Shown here: positions 1 to 5,878 of the stretch, one piece after another
Layout: each line of letters starts with the position of its first letter
Position numbering within the stretch: position 1 is the stretch's first letter
Source of the DNA: Actinomycetota bacterium
GTDB taxonomy: Bacteria; Actinomycetota; Thermoleophilia; Gaiellales; Gaiellaceae
NCBI GenBank assembly: GCA_003136795.1
Contig: PLDP01000049.1
Coordinates: 1 to 7,714, forward strand
Direction: 5' to 3'
DNA length: 7,714 nt
Notes under the pieces: generated by a model
What the model was told of the DNA's origin: nothing
What the model saw: only the letters and a program-made list of their open reading frames with translations
Databases searched by the model: none
Made by a program: the position numbers and the translations under genes

Positions 1-25
1 GCGGGGGAACGTCCGTTCGCTCGCG

Positions 26-31
26 TAGGCT
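26..31 (+). promoter_or_regulatory. candidate -10 element of a leaderless promoter for the helicase gene
   Basis: TAGGCT fits the actinobacterial -10 pattern TANNNT and ends 7 bases before the ATG at 39. Transcription would then begin at or next to the start codon, giving a leaderless mRNA. This agrees with the absence of any Shine-Dalgarno sequence in the 38 bases available upstream. No convincing -35 hexamer is visible. The element is part of the 9-mer GCGTAGGCT (23-31), which also begins both copies of the dispersed repeat. The motif is seen; promoter function is inferred. Confidence 0.35.
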
Positions 32-38
32 GGCGCCG

Positions 39-1961
39 ATGGAGGACGTCTTCGGCCCCGGTGGGGCGCTCGCGCATGCGCTTCCCGACTACGAGCCGAG
101 GCGCGAACAGGCCGCGCTCGCGACGGCGGTCGAGCACGCGCTCGCGACCGGCGAGCACCTCGTCGCCGAGGCCGGCACCGGGGTCGGCAAGAGCCTCGCG
201 TATCTCGTGCCGGCGCTCGAGTCGGGGCGGCGCGTCGTCGTCGCCACCGCGACCAAGGCGCTGCAGGAGCAGCTGCTCGGCAAGGACGTCCCCATCGCCG
301 CCGCCGCGATCGGGCGCACCGTGCGCGTCGAGGTGCTGAAGGGTCGAGCGAACTACCTCTGCCGCCGTCAGCTCCAGGGCTTTCAGCCGTTCCTGCTCGC
401 CGACGGCCGCGACGCCCGCGCCTGGGAGGCGATGCAGGGCTGGCTGGACGCGACGGAGACCGGCGACCGGGCCGAGCTCGCGCTCGAGCCGACCGAGGCC
501 TTCTGGTCCGAGCTCGCCGTCGGCCCCGACCGCTGCTCCGGCCGCCGCTGCCCGTTCGTCTCGGCGTGCTTCGCGGAAGCCGCGCGCGAGCGGGCGGCCT
601 CCGCCGACCTCGTGATCGTCAACCACGCGCTCTACTTCGCGCACATCGCCTCCGGCGGCGGCGTGCTGCCCGAGCACGACGCGGTGATCTTCGACGAGGC
701 GCACCGGCTCGAGGAGTCCGCAGCCTCGTGGCTCGGTGGCCGCGTTTCACGGAGCGCACTCCGCCGCCTTGCCGCCGACGTCGAGCGGGCCTGCCGCGAG
801 GCGCAGCGTCCCTTCCCGGCGCGCCAGATCGACCGCGTCGAGCGCACGGGCGAGAAGCTCCTCCGCGCGGTCGCGCCCGCGTCGGGGCGCAAGCGGCTGC
901 GTGAGGTGCCGGCCGAGCCGGCACTCGTGCTGATCGACGCGCTCGGCGACCTCTCGAACGCGCTGCAGGGACAGGGCGAGGATCTCGACGCGCTCTCGCG
1001 CCGGGCGCTCGCCGCCGCCGGCGAGGTCGAGAGGTGCCTCGAGCCGTGCGGCGTAGGCTTGACGGAGCCGCCATGGAGCGGAGGCGCCGGCGTGGACGGC
1101 GCCGGAGCGGGAGCCGAGCTGGACCGCGTCGTCTGGGCCGAGCCTGATGCGCTCGTCTGGGCGCCCGTCGACGTCTCCTTCCAGCTGCGCGAGCGCCTCT
1201 GGGACGACGGGCCCACCGCCATCCTCGTCTCGGCGACGCTCACGACCGGCGACGACGCCCGGTTCGTGCGCCGACGGCTCGGGCTCGAGCACGCCCGCGA
1301 GGCGGTCGTCGGTTCGCCGTTCGACTTCCCCGAGCAGGCGCTCCTCTATCTGCCGCGCACGATGCCGGATCCGCGCGGTGAGGGATTCACCGAGCGCGCC
1401 GCCGACGAGATCGTGTCGCTGCTCGCGCTTTCCGAAGGACGGGCCCTCGTGCTCACCTCCAGCTATCGCGCGCTCGAGGTCTACCGCGAGCGCGTGCGCG
1501 GCCGCGTGCCCTACGAGGTGCTCGTCCAGGGTGAGGCCCCGCGCGAGCGGCTGCTCGAGCGCTTCCGCGACGAGGTCGGCTCGGTGCTGCTCGCCACCTC
1601 GACGTTCTGGCAGGGAGTGGACGTCCCGGGCGAGTCGCTGTCGCTGCTCGTGATCGACAAGCTGCCGTTCTCGGCGCCGGGCGACCCGCTGCACGAGGCG
1701 CGCTGCGAGGCCGTCGAGCGCGCCGGCGGCGACTGGTTCAGCGACTACGCGCTGCCGACCGCGATGCTGCAGCTGCGCCAGGGCTTCGGTCGGCTGATCC
1801 GCGGCCACTCGGACCGCGGCGTCGTCGCGATCCTCGATCCGCGGCTGCGCACCCGGCCGTACGGCCGCGCGTTCCTCGCCGCGCTGCCGCGGTGTCCCGT
1901 CGCCGAAGACCAGGCCGCGGTGGCCGCGTTTTTCGGCAGCCCGGTCGCTGTTTCCGCTTGA
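39..1961 (+). CDS. dinG: DinG/YoaA-type ATP-dependent DNA helicase (XPD-like superfamily 2, Fe-S)
   Basis: A 640-residue cytoplasmic superfamily 2 helicase of the DinG/YoaA/XPD family, whose members unwind DNA 5' to 3' with ATP and act in repair and in removing unusual DNA structures. Visible in order: a Q-like motif (YEPRREQ, 18-24), Walker A EAGTGVGKS (44-52), four cysteines placed as expected for a 4Fe-4S cluster (C108, C166, C171, C177), the DEAH box (219-222), a helical arch-like region (about 230-335), motif III SATLTTG (398-404), motif V STFWQGVDVPGE (521-532) and motif VI QLRQGFGRLIR (578-588). The length matches YoaA-like proteins, and there is no N-terminal exonuclease domain. Residues 338-359 are a Gly/Ala-rich stretch encoded by a dispersed DNA repeat. 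The ATG at 39 places the usual FGPxG...YEPR N-terminus correctly. There is no Shine-Dalgarno; a leaderless start is possible. The family is secure, but dinG versus yoaA is not separable here. Confidence 0.95.
   Translation: MEDVFGPGGALAHALPDYEPRREQAALATAVEHALATGEHLVAEAGTGVGKSLAYLVPALESGRRVVVATATKALQEQLLGKDVPIAAAAIGRTVRVEVLKGRANYLCRRQLQGFQPFLLADGRDARAWEAMQGWLDATETGDRAELALEPTEAFWSELAVGPDRCSGRRCPFVSACFAEAARERAASADLVIVNHALYFAHIASGGGVLPEHDAVIFDEAHRLEESAASWLGGRVSRSALRRLAADVERACREAQRPFPARQIDRVERTGEKLLRAVAPASGRKRLREVPAEPALVLIDALGDLSNALQGQGEDLDALSRRALAAAGEVERCLEPCGVGLTEPPWSGGAGVDGAGAGAELDRVVWAEPDALVWAPVDVSFQLRERLWDDGPTAILVSATLTTGDDARFVRRRLGLEHAREAVVGSPFDFPEQALLYLPRTMPDPRGEGFTERAADEIVSLLALSEGRALVLTSSYRALEVYRERVRGRVPYEVLVQGEAPRERLLERFRDEVGSVLLATSTFWQGVDVPGESLSLLVIDKLPFSAPGDPLHEARCEAVERAGGDWFSDYALPTAMLQLRQGFGRLIRGHSDRGVVAILDPRLRTRPYGRAFLAALPRCPVAEDQAAVAAFFGSPVAVSA
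1050..1111 (+). repeat. dispersed hairpin repeat, copy A (inside helicase gene)
   Basis: This 62-bp stretch matches 5812-5874. The first 21 bases agree at 20 positions. A spacer of 5 bases (6 in the other copy) follows, and then 36 bases agree at 30 positions. It can fold into two hairpins: GGCTT (1056-1060) with GAGCC (1065-1069), including one G-T pair, and a perfect 7-bp stem GGCGCCG (1083-1089) with CGGCGCC (1097-1103) around a 7-base loop. It starts exactly on codon 338 of the helicase and is translated as a Gly/Ala-rich, low-complexity insert between the arch region and motif III. The match and pairing are seen; mobility or function is inferred. Confidence 0.72.
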
Positions 1962-1974
1962 ATACCCGCGCCCG

Positions 1975-2739
1975 ATGGCGAAGAAGAAGCCCCGCACCCC
2001 GCCGCCGCCACGCGTCCAGGCGCCGCAGCGCCGCAGCGGCCCGGCCCGCAAGGGCACGGCCGCGGCTCCGGCAGCTCCCGACGACCTGGGGCTGCGCCAC
2101 CGCGTGCTTCTCTATGGCTTCGCCGCATCGGGCTTCATCGGCCTGATCGTCGTCGTCCTCGTGATCGCGCTCGGCGGCGGCGGTGGCGACCCGAAACAGG
2201 TCGCCGTGGACATGACGGCCGCGAACTGCAGCTTCAAGACGGTCACCGCCTACGTGCCGAAGGGTCAGGGGACGCACGTCAACAGCCTCACGAAGAAGCT
2301 CCCCTGGAACACCGACCCGCCGTCGAACGGCCAGCACTATCCGGAGTGGGCGGTCTGGGGCTTCTACACCCAGCCCGTCAACCCGCGCATGGTCGTCCAC
2401 AACGAGGAGCACGGCGGTGTGATCCTCTGGTGGGGCTCGCAGGTCCCCAAGTCGACCGTCGCCAAGCTGCTCGCGTTCTACAACGAGCAGCCGGACGGCT
2501 CGTTCGGGACGCCGTATCCCTCGCTCGGCAGCAAGATCGCGATCACGGCGTGGACGGGCGACCCGTCGCACTACCAGCAGGACGGCTACTACGGCCAGGG
2601 TCACATCGCGACCTGCCCGAGCTACACCCCGGCGACGAAGACGGCGTTCGAGGCCTTCCGCAAGCTCTTCCGCGGACACGGGCCGGAGGGCATCCCGCTC
2701 TCCGTCGACGAGCCGGGCGACGGGCCCACCACCCAATGA
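1975..2739 (+). CDS. membrane-anchored DUF3105 domain protein
   Basis: A 254-residue protein of unknown function. Residues 1-44 are rich in Lys, Arg, Pro and Ala and should stay in the cytoplasm. One hydrophobic segment (about 45-67, ending before a Gly run) anchors it, and the rest (about 75-240) would face outward. The outer part carries DUF3105 hallmarks: a Pro-Pro-Ser-Asn-Gly-x-His-Tyr motif (115-122), WAVWGFY (125-131) and VHNEEHGGVILWWG (141-154). Its only two cysteines, C85 and C214, both lie on the outer side and could form a disulfide; that is inference. The gene starts 13 bp after the helicase stop codon, so cotranscription is likely, but no functional link is evident. There is no Shine-Dalgarno before the ATG. 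The following tRNA begins 18 bp after its stop codon. The domain call is firm; the role is unknown. Confidence 0.85.
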   Translation: MAKKKPRTPPPPRVQAPQRRSGPARKGTAAAPAAPDDLGLRHRVLLYGFAASGFIGLIVVVLVIALGGGGGDPKQVAVDMTAANCSFKTVTAYVPKGQGTHVNSLTKKLPWNTDPPSNGQHYPEWAVWGFYTQPVNPRMVVHNEEHGGVILWWGSQVPKSTVAKLLAFYNEQPDGSFGTPYPSLGSKIAITAWTGDPSHYQQDGYYGQGHIATCPSYTPATKTAFEAFRKLFRGHGPEGIPLSVDEPGDGPTTQ

Positions 2740-2745
2740 GGCTCT

Positions 2746-2751
2746 TAGCCT
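2746..2751 (+). promoter_or_regulatory. candidate -10 element for tRNA-Leu
   Basis: TAGCCT fits TANNNT and ends 6 bases before the mature tRNA 5' end at 2758. The spacing resembles that of TAGGCT upstream of the helicase ATG. If used, the primary transcript would have almost no 5' leader. No recognisable -35 lies 16-19 bases upstream, so the tRNA may instead be read through from the DUF3105 gene. Confidence 0.3.
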
Positions 2752-2757
2752 GACCGC

Positions 2758-2844
2758 GCCGGGGTGGCGGAACTGGTAGACGCAGCCGGCTTAAAACCGG
2801 CCGTCCCTCTTCGGGACTTGGGGGTTCGAGACCCTCCCCCGGCA
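2758..2844 (+). tRNA. tRNA-Leu (anticodon UAA)
   Basis: A class II tRNA of 87 nt that reads UUA, and UUG by wobble. The acceptor stem GCCGGGG (2758-2764) pairs with CCCCGGC (2837-2843), with discriminator A2844. The D arm follows T2765. The anticodon stem GCCGG (2785-2789) pairs with CCGGC (2797-2801) around loop CTTAAAA, giving anticodon TAA at 2792-2794. The long variable arm, typical of tRNA-Leu, is GTCCC (2803-2807) with GGGAC (2813-2817). The T arm is GGGGG (2820-2824) with CCCTC (2832-2836) and loop TTCGAGA. The 3' CCA is not encoded (CTT follows A2844), so it must be added after transcription. The malQ stop codon on the other strand starts one base beyond the 3' end. Confidence 0.97.
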
Positions 2845-2845
2845 C

Positions 2846-4051
2846 TTAGTTCGAACGTCTTCGACGCGATGACTCAGTGAGGGCGCGCAGCCTGCGCGCC
2901 AGCTCGCCGGTCAACTCGTTCGCTGCGTAGCGCCAGTGCCAGTTGCCCTGCTCGGTGCCGGGCAGGTTCATGCGCGCCCCGGCGCCGAGACCGAGCACGT
3001 CCTGCAGCGGCGCGACGGCCAGCGCCGCTCGTGAGCCCCAGGCGACCTCGATCAGCGACCACGCCGGGTCTGCCGGGTCGAGCCCCGTCCACGCACGGTC
3101 TTCCTCGGAGAGCGTCTCCCACCAGCCGAGCGTGGTGTCGTTGTCGTGCGTGCCCGTGTAGACCACCGACTGTTCCTGGTGGTTCTCGGACAGGTGCGGG
3201 TTGGACGGGTCGCGGCCGAGCGCGAACTGCAGGACGACCATGCCGGGATAGCCGAGCTCGTGGCGGAGCCGGACGACAGGCTCGGTGATCACGCCGAGGT
3301 CCTCGGCGACGACCGCGAGCCCGCCGAGCTCTCTCTGCACCGCGTGGAAGAGGTCGGCGCCGGGGCCGCGCCGCCAGCGGCCGTGCTCCGCCGTCGGGTT
3401 GCCCTCCGGCACGGCCCAGTAGGAGACGAAGCCGCGAAAGTGGTCGACGCGTGTCAGGTCGACGAGCTCGAACGTGCGGCGGAAGCGCTCGATCCACCAG
3501 CGGTAGGCGTCCGCCCGCATCGCGGTCCAGTCGTAGAGCGGGTTGCCCCACAGCTGGCCGGTCTTCGCGAAGAGATCCGGCGGCACGCCCGCGACGGCGC
3601 CCCGCTGGAAGAGGTGCGGGTGCGCGCGGTGGTCGGCGCCGTCGTGCGCCACGTAGATCGGCATGTCGCCGAAGATGCGCACGCCGCGCTCGGCGCCGTA
3701 CGCCCGCAGCGCCTGCCACTCGCGCTCGAAGCGCACCTGGTCGGCGACCGTGCCGCCGTAGGCGATCCAGTCGTCGAGCCAGTAGGCGTTGCAGGCCCGG
3801 AACGCGTCAGCCTCGTCGTCCGACACCGGCGCCCCGGGATCGGCAAGGATGCCGGGTGAGCCGGCGAAGGCCGACGGCGACATGTACGGCGAGCCGGTCA
3901 GGCCTTCGGGCGGCCCGAGCGGCAGCACCTGCCACCATGACTGTCCTGCAGCGGCAAGCCAATTCACGAATTCGAAGGCATGCTCGTCGAGTACCCCGTT
4001 CGGCAACGAGGTCGGATGAAGCAGGATTCCGGATGCGCGTTCGAGCAGCAT
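2846..4051 (-). CDS. malQ: 4-alpha-glucanotransferase (amylomaltase, GH77), compact form
   Basis: A 401-residue cytoplasmic GH77 enzyme that transfers maltooligosaccharide segments between alpha-1,4-glucans and releases glucose. The N-terminus (ERASGILLHPTSLP) and SPYMSPSAFAG (54-64) are typical, as is the acceptor-loop segment VAGVPPDLFAKTGQLWGNPLY (153-173). The catalytic set is complete: nucleophile D203 in RVDHFRGF, acid/base E250 in VVAEDLG, and D303 in YTGTHDNDTTLGW. The C-terminal motif ARMNLPGTEQGNWHWR is present. Well-studied amylomaltases have about 500 residues; from remembered Thermus sequence, the shortfall falls in two places between SPSAFAG and RIFGDMPIYV, each about 40 residues, in the helical insert of the barrel. 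The ATG at 4051 is chosen because homology begins four residues in. A GTG at 4093 is in frame but would overlap glgE. Neither start has a clear Shine-Dalgarno. The gene diverges from glgE and ends against the tRNA. Confidence 0.93.
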   Translation of the reverse strand: MLLERASGILLHPTSLPNGVLDEHAFEFVNWLAAAGQSWWQVLPLGPPEGLTGSPYMSPSAFAGSPGILADPGAPVSDDEADAFRACNAYWLDDWIAYGGTVADQVRFEREWQALRAYGAERGVRIFGDMPIYVAHDGADHRAHPHLFQRGAVAGVPPDLFAKTGQLWGNPLYDWTAMRADAYRWWIERFRRTFELVDLTRVDHFRGFVSYWAVPEGNPTAEHGRWRRGPGADLFHAVQRELGGLAVVAEDLGVITEPVVRLRHELGYPGMVVLQFALGRDPSNPHLSENHQEQSVVYTGTHDNDTTLGWWETLSEEDRAWTGLDPADPAWSLIEVAWGSRAALAVAPLQDVLGLGAGARMNLPGTEQGNWHWRYAANELTGELARRLRALTESSRRRRSN

Positions 4052-4056
4052 GAGTT

Positions 4057-4061
4057 TAGGA
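4057..4061 (+). promoter_or_regulatory. ribosome binding site deciding the glgE GTG start
   Basis: TAGGA lies 4 bases before the GTG at 4066 and is the only Shine-Dalgarno-like run near the glgE N-terminus. The spacing is slightly short. It sits in the 14-bp gap between the malQ and glgE start codons. Confidence 0.5.
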
Positions 4062-4065
4062 CAAG

Positions 4066-5811
4066 GTGCCACTTCCCAAGACCCCCCAACCACGTATCCA
4101 GATCCAGGCGGTCGAGCCGGTCGTCGATTGCGGGCGCTACGCGGTCAAGCGCACGGTCGGCGACCGCGTCGACGTCTACGCGACCGTCTTCAAGGACGGG
4201 CACGACACGCTCGGGGGCGCGGTGCGCGTGCGCGGCCCGGGCGATACGCGCTGGCGCGAGGAGCCGCTTGAGCCGCTCGCCAACGACCGTTGGGGCGGGA
4301 CGTTCACCGTCGACCGTCCCGGGCGCTGGCAGTTCGCCGTCGCCGCGTGGACCGACCGCAACGCGACGTGGGAGGACGAACGGCGGCGCAAGGAAGAAGC
4401 CGGACAGCCCGATCCCGCGGACGCTTTCGGCCCGCCGGCGGAGCCGGGCGACCGGCACAGCGAAGTCGTCTCCGCGCCCCTGCCGGTCGACGTCGATCGC
4501 GAGCTCGCGCGCTTTGGGGCCTGGTACGAGCTGTTCCCGCGTTCGTGGGGCGGCTTCGTCGGCGTCACCGAGGCGCTGCCGAAGCTGGCACGGCTCGGCT
4601 TCGACGTCGTCTACCTGCCGCCGATCCACCCGATCGGCCACACGAACCGCAAGGGCCGCAACAACGCCGGCGCGGCGGAGCCCGGCGACGTCGGTTCGCC
4701 GTGGGCGATCGGCTCGGAGGAGGGCGGGCACGACGCGATCAGTCCCGAGCTCGGCACCTGGGACGACTTCGACGCGCTGGTCGCAGCCGCGCGCACGGCG
4801 GGCGTCGAGCTTGCGCTCGACTTCGCGATTCAGCTCTCACCCGATCACCCGTGGCTGAAGGAGCATCCGGAGTGGTTCAACCGCCGGCCCGACGGAACGC
4901 TGAAGTACGCGGAGAACCCGCCGAAGCGCTACCAGGACATCTACAACGTCAATTTCGAGTCGGAGGACTGGCAAGGGCTGTGGCAGGCACTGCTCGACGT
5001 CGTGCTCGGCTGGGTGGAGCGCGGGATCACCGTGTTTCGCGTCGACAATCCGCACACGAAGCCGGCGCCGTTCTGGGAATGGCTGATCGGGGAAGTCCGC
5101 CGCGACCATCCCGACGTGATCTTCCTCGCCGAGGCGTTCACGCGCCCGTCGATGATGACGACGCTCGCGAAGCTCGGCTTCGCGCAGAGCTACACGTACT
5201 TCACCTGGAAGAACACGAAGGCGGAGCTTGCCGAGTGGGTCGAGCAGCTGCGCGCGTGGTCGCAGTTCTACCGGCCGAACGCGTTCGTGAACACGCCGGA
5301 CATCCTCCACGAGTACCTGCAGCTCGGCGGCCCGCCCGCCTTCGAGGCGCGGCTCGTTCTGGCGGCGACGCTCTCGCCGTCCTACGGCATCTATTCCGGG
5401 TTCGAGTCGTATGAGCGAGAGCCCGCCGCTCCGGGCTCCGAGGAGTACCTCGACTCCGAGAAGTACGAGGTGAAGCGTCGCGCGCTTGACGGGCCGCTGC
5501 TCCCGCTCGTGCAGCGCCTGAACGAGGTCCGCCGCGCCGAGCCTGCGTTGCAGCGGCTCGAGAACGTGCGCTGGCTCGAGACGGAGAACGACCAGCTCGT
5601 CGCATACGCAAAGGGCGACGTGATCTGCGTCGTCAACATCGACCCGTTTGCCGAGCAGGAAGGTGCGTGCGTGATCCCGGTCGCGCTCGGACTGCCGCCC
5701 GCGTTCGACGCGCACGATTTGCTGAGCGAGCGGGAGTTCACATGGCGCGTCGGCCGCAACTACGTCAAGCTCGGCCCGGGGAAATCTCACATGGTCAAGG
5801 TTCACACATGA
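4066..5811 (+). CDS. glgE: alpha-1,4-glucan:maltose-1-phosphate maltosyltransferase (GH13_3), compact form
   Basis: A 581-residue cytoplasmic enzyme that transfers maltose from alpha-maltose 1-phosphate to the non-reducing end of alpha-1,4-glucan, releasing phosphate. Residues 1-100 form the N-terminal beta-sandwich (VVDCGRYAVKR...GRWQFAVAAWTD). The barrel starts near 147 (ELARFGAWYELFPRS), followed by VVYLPPIHPIGHTNRKGRNN (181-200), SPWAIGSEEGGHD (211-223) and YAENPPKRYQDIY (281-293). The catalytic triad is intact: D327 in FRVDNPHTKP, E356 in FLAEAF and D412 in NTPDIL. N284, K287, Y289 and N328 match residues known to bind the donor phosphate in Streptomyces GlgE. EEYLDSEKYE (459-468) is characteristic. 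Family members usually have about 660-700 residues; here the helical domain S between the sandwich and the barrel is replaced by a charged linker of about 45 residues (101-146). It is the first gene of the glgE-treS-mak operon. The GTG start is supported by TAGGA. The function is secure. Confidence 0.96.
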   Translation: MPLPKTPQPRIQIQAVEPVVDCGRYAVKRTVGDRVDVYATVFKDGHDTLGGAVRVRGPGDTRWREEPLEPLANDRWGGTFTVDRPGRWQFAVAAWTDRNATWEDERRRKEEAGQPDPADAFGPPAEPGDRHSEVVSAPLPVDVDRELARFGAWYELFPRSWGGFVGVTEALPKLARLGFDVVYLPPIHPIGHTNRKGRNNAGAAEPGDVGSPWAIGSEEGGHDAISPELGTWDDFDALVAAARTAGVELALDFAIQLSPDHPWLKEHPEWFNRRPDGTLKYAENPPKRYQDIYNVNFESEDWQGLWQALLDVVLGWVERGITVFRVDNPHTKPAPFWEWLIGEVRRDHPDVIFLAEAFTRPSMMTTLAKLGFAQSYTYFTWKNTKAELAEWVEQLRAWSQFYRPNAFVNTPDILHEYLQLGGPPAFEARLVLAATLSPSYGIYSGFESYEREPAAPGSEEYLDSEKYEVKRRALDGPLLPLVQRLNEVRRAEPALQRLENVRWLETENDQLVAYAKGDVICVVNIDPFAEQEGACVIPVALGLPPAFDAHDLLSEREFTWRVGRNYVKLGPGKSHMVKVHT

Positions 5812-5874
5812 GGCGTAGGCTCGACGGAGCCGAACAAAGAGCGAAGGTACCGGCTTGGCCGGTGCCGGAGCGGG
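5812..5874 (+). repeat. dispersed hairpin repeat, copy B (glgE-treS gap)
   Basis: This 63-bp element occupies nearly all of the 67-bp gap, starting at the base after the glgE stop codon. It matches 1050-1111 at 50 of 57 aligned positions, outside a variable 5-6 base spacer. Hairpin 1 is GGCTC (5818-5822) with GAGCC (5827-5831) and loop GACG. Hairpin 2 is an 8-bp stem GGTACCGG (5846-5853) with CCGGTGCC (5859-5866), including one T-G pair, and loop CTTGG. Compared with copy A, one A-T pair corresponds to G-C (both strands changed) and one T-G to C-G, so pairing is kept. The treS ribosome binding site GGAG follows hairpin 2 directly. It could affect mRNA processing or treS translation; that is inference. 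Confidence 0.72.
5867..5870 (+). promoter_or_regulatory. ribosome binding site deciding the treS GTG start
   Basis: GGAG lies 8 bases before the GTG at 5879, an ideal spacing, and supports this start over the in-frame TTG at 5855, which sits in a hairpin loop. It abuts the 3' arm of the 8-bp hairpin (5846-5866), so ribosome access could depend on that fold. Confidence 0.6.
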
Positions 5875-5878
5875 CGCA

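Noticed and set aside
23..38. A third copy of the dispersed repeat at the window start
   Set aside because: Only GCGTAGGCT and GGCGCCG are shared, without the spacing or the rest of the element. It is kept as a possible promoter-like motif, not as a repeat copy.
747..2057. A long open frame on the - strand (436 codons) opposite the helicase
   Set aside because: It lies opposite a gene with full helicase motifs, has an Arg/Glu/Gly/Ala-biased composition with no recognisable domain, and is the mirror reading expected in 70% G+C coding DNA.
2739..2751. Small hairpin AGGCT-CTT-AGCCT after the DUF3105 stop codon as a terminator
   Set aside because: The stem is only 5 bp with a 3-base loop and no T run follows. 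It also overlaps the candidate tRNA -10 element.
2758..2844. tRNA-Leu as an integration site for a mobile element
   Set aside because: There is no integrase, no repeated copy of the tRNA 3' end in the window, and the adjoining malQ is an ordinary metabolic gene.
4052..4093. Upstream GTG start for malQ giving 14 extra residues
   Set aside because: GH77 homology begins at the ATG at 4051, the extra residues are unlike the family, no ribosome binding site precedes the GTG, and it would overlap glgE.
5855..5878. TTG start for treS adding eight residues
   Set aside because: The GTG at 5879 has GGAG 8 bases upstream, while the TTG has no such site, lies in a hairpin loop and adds only repeat-encoded Gly/Ala residues.
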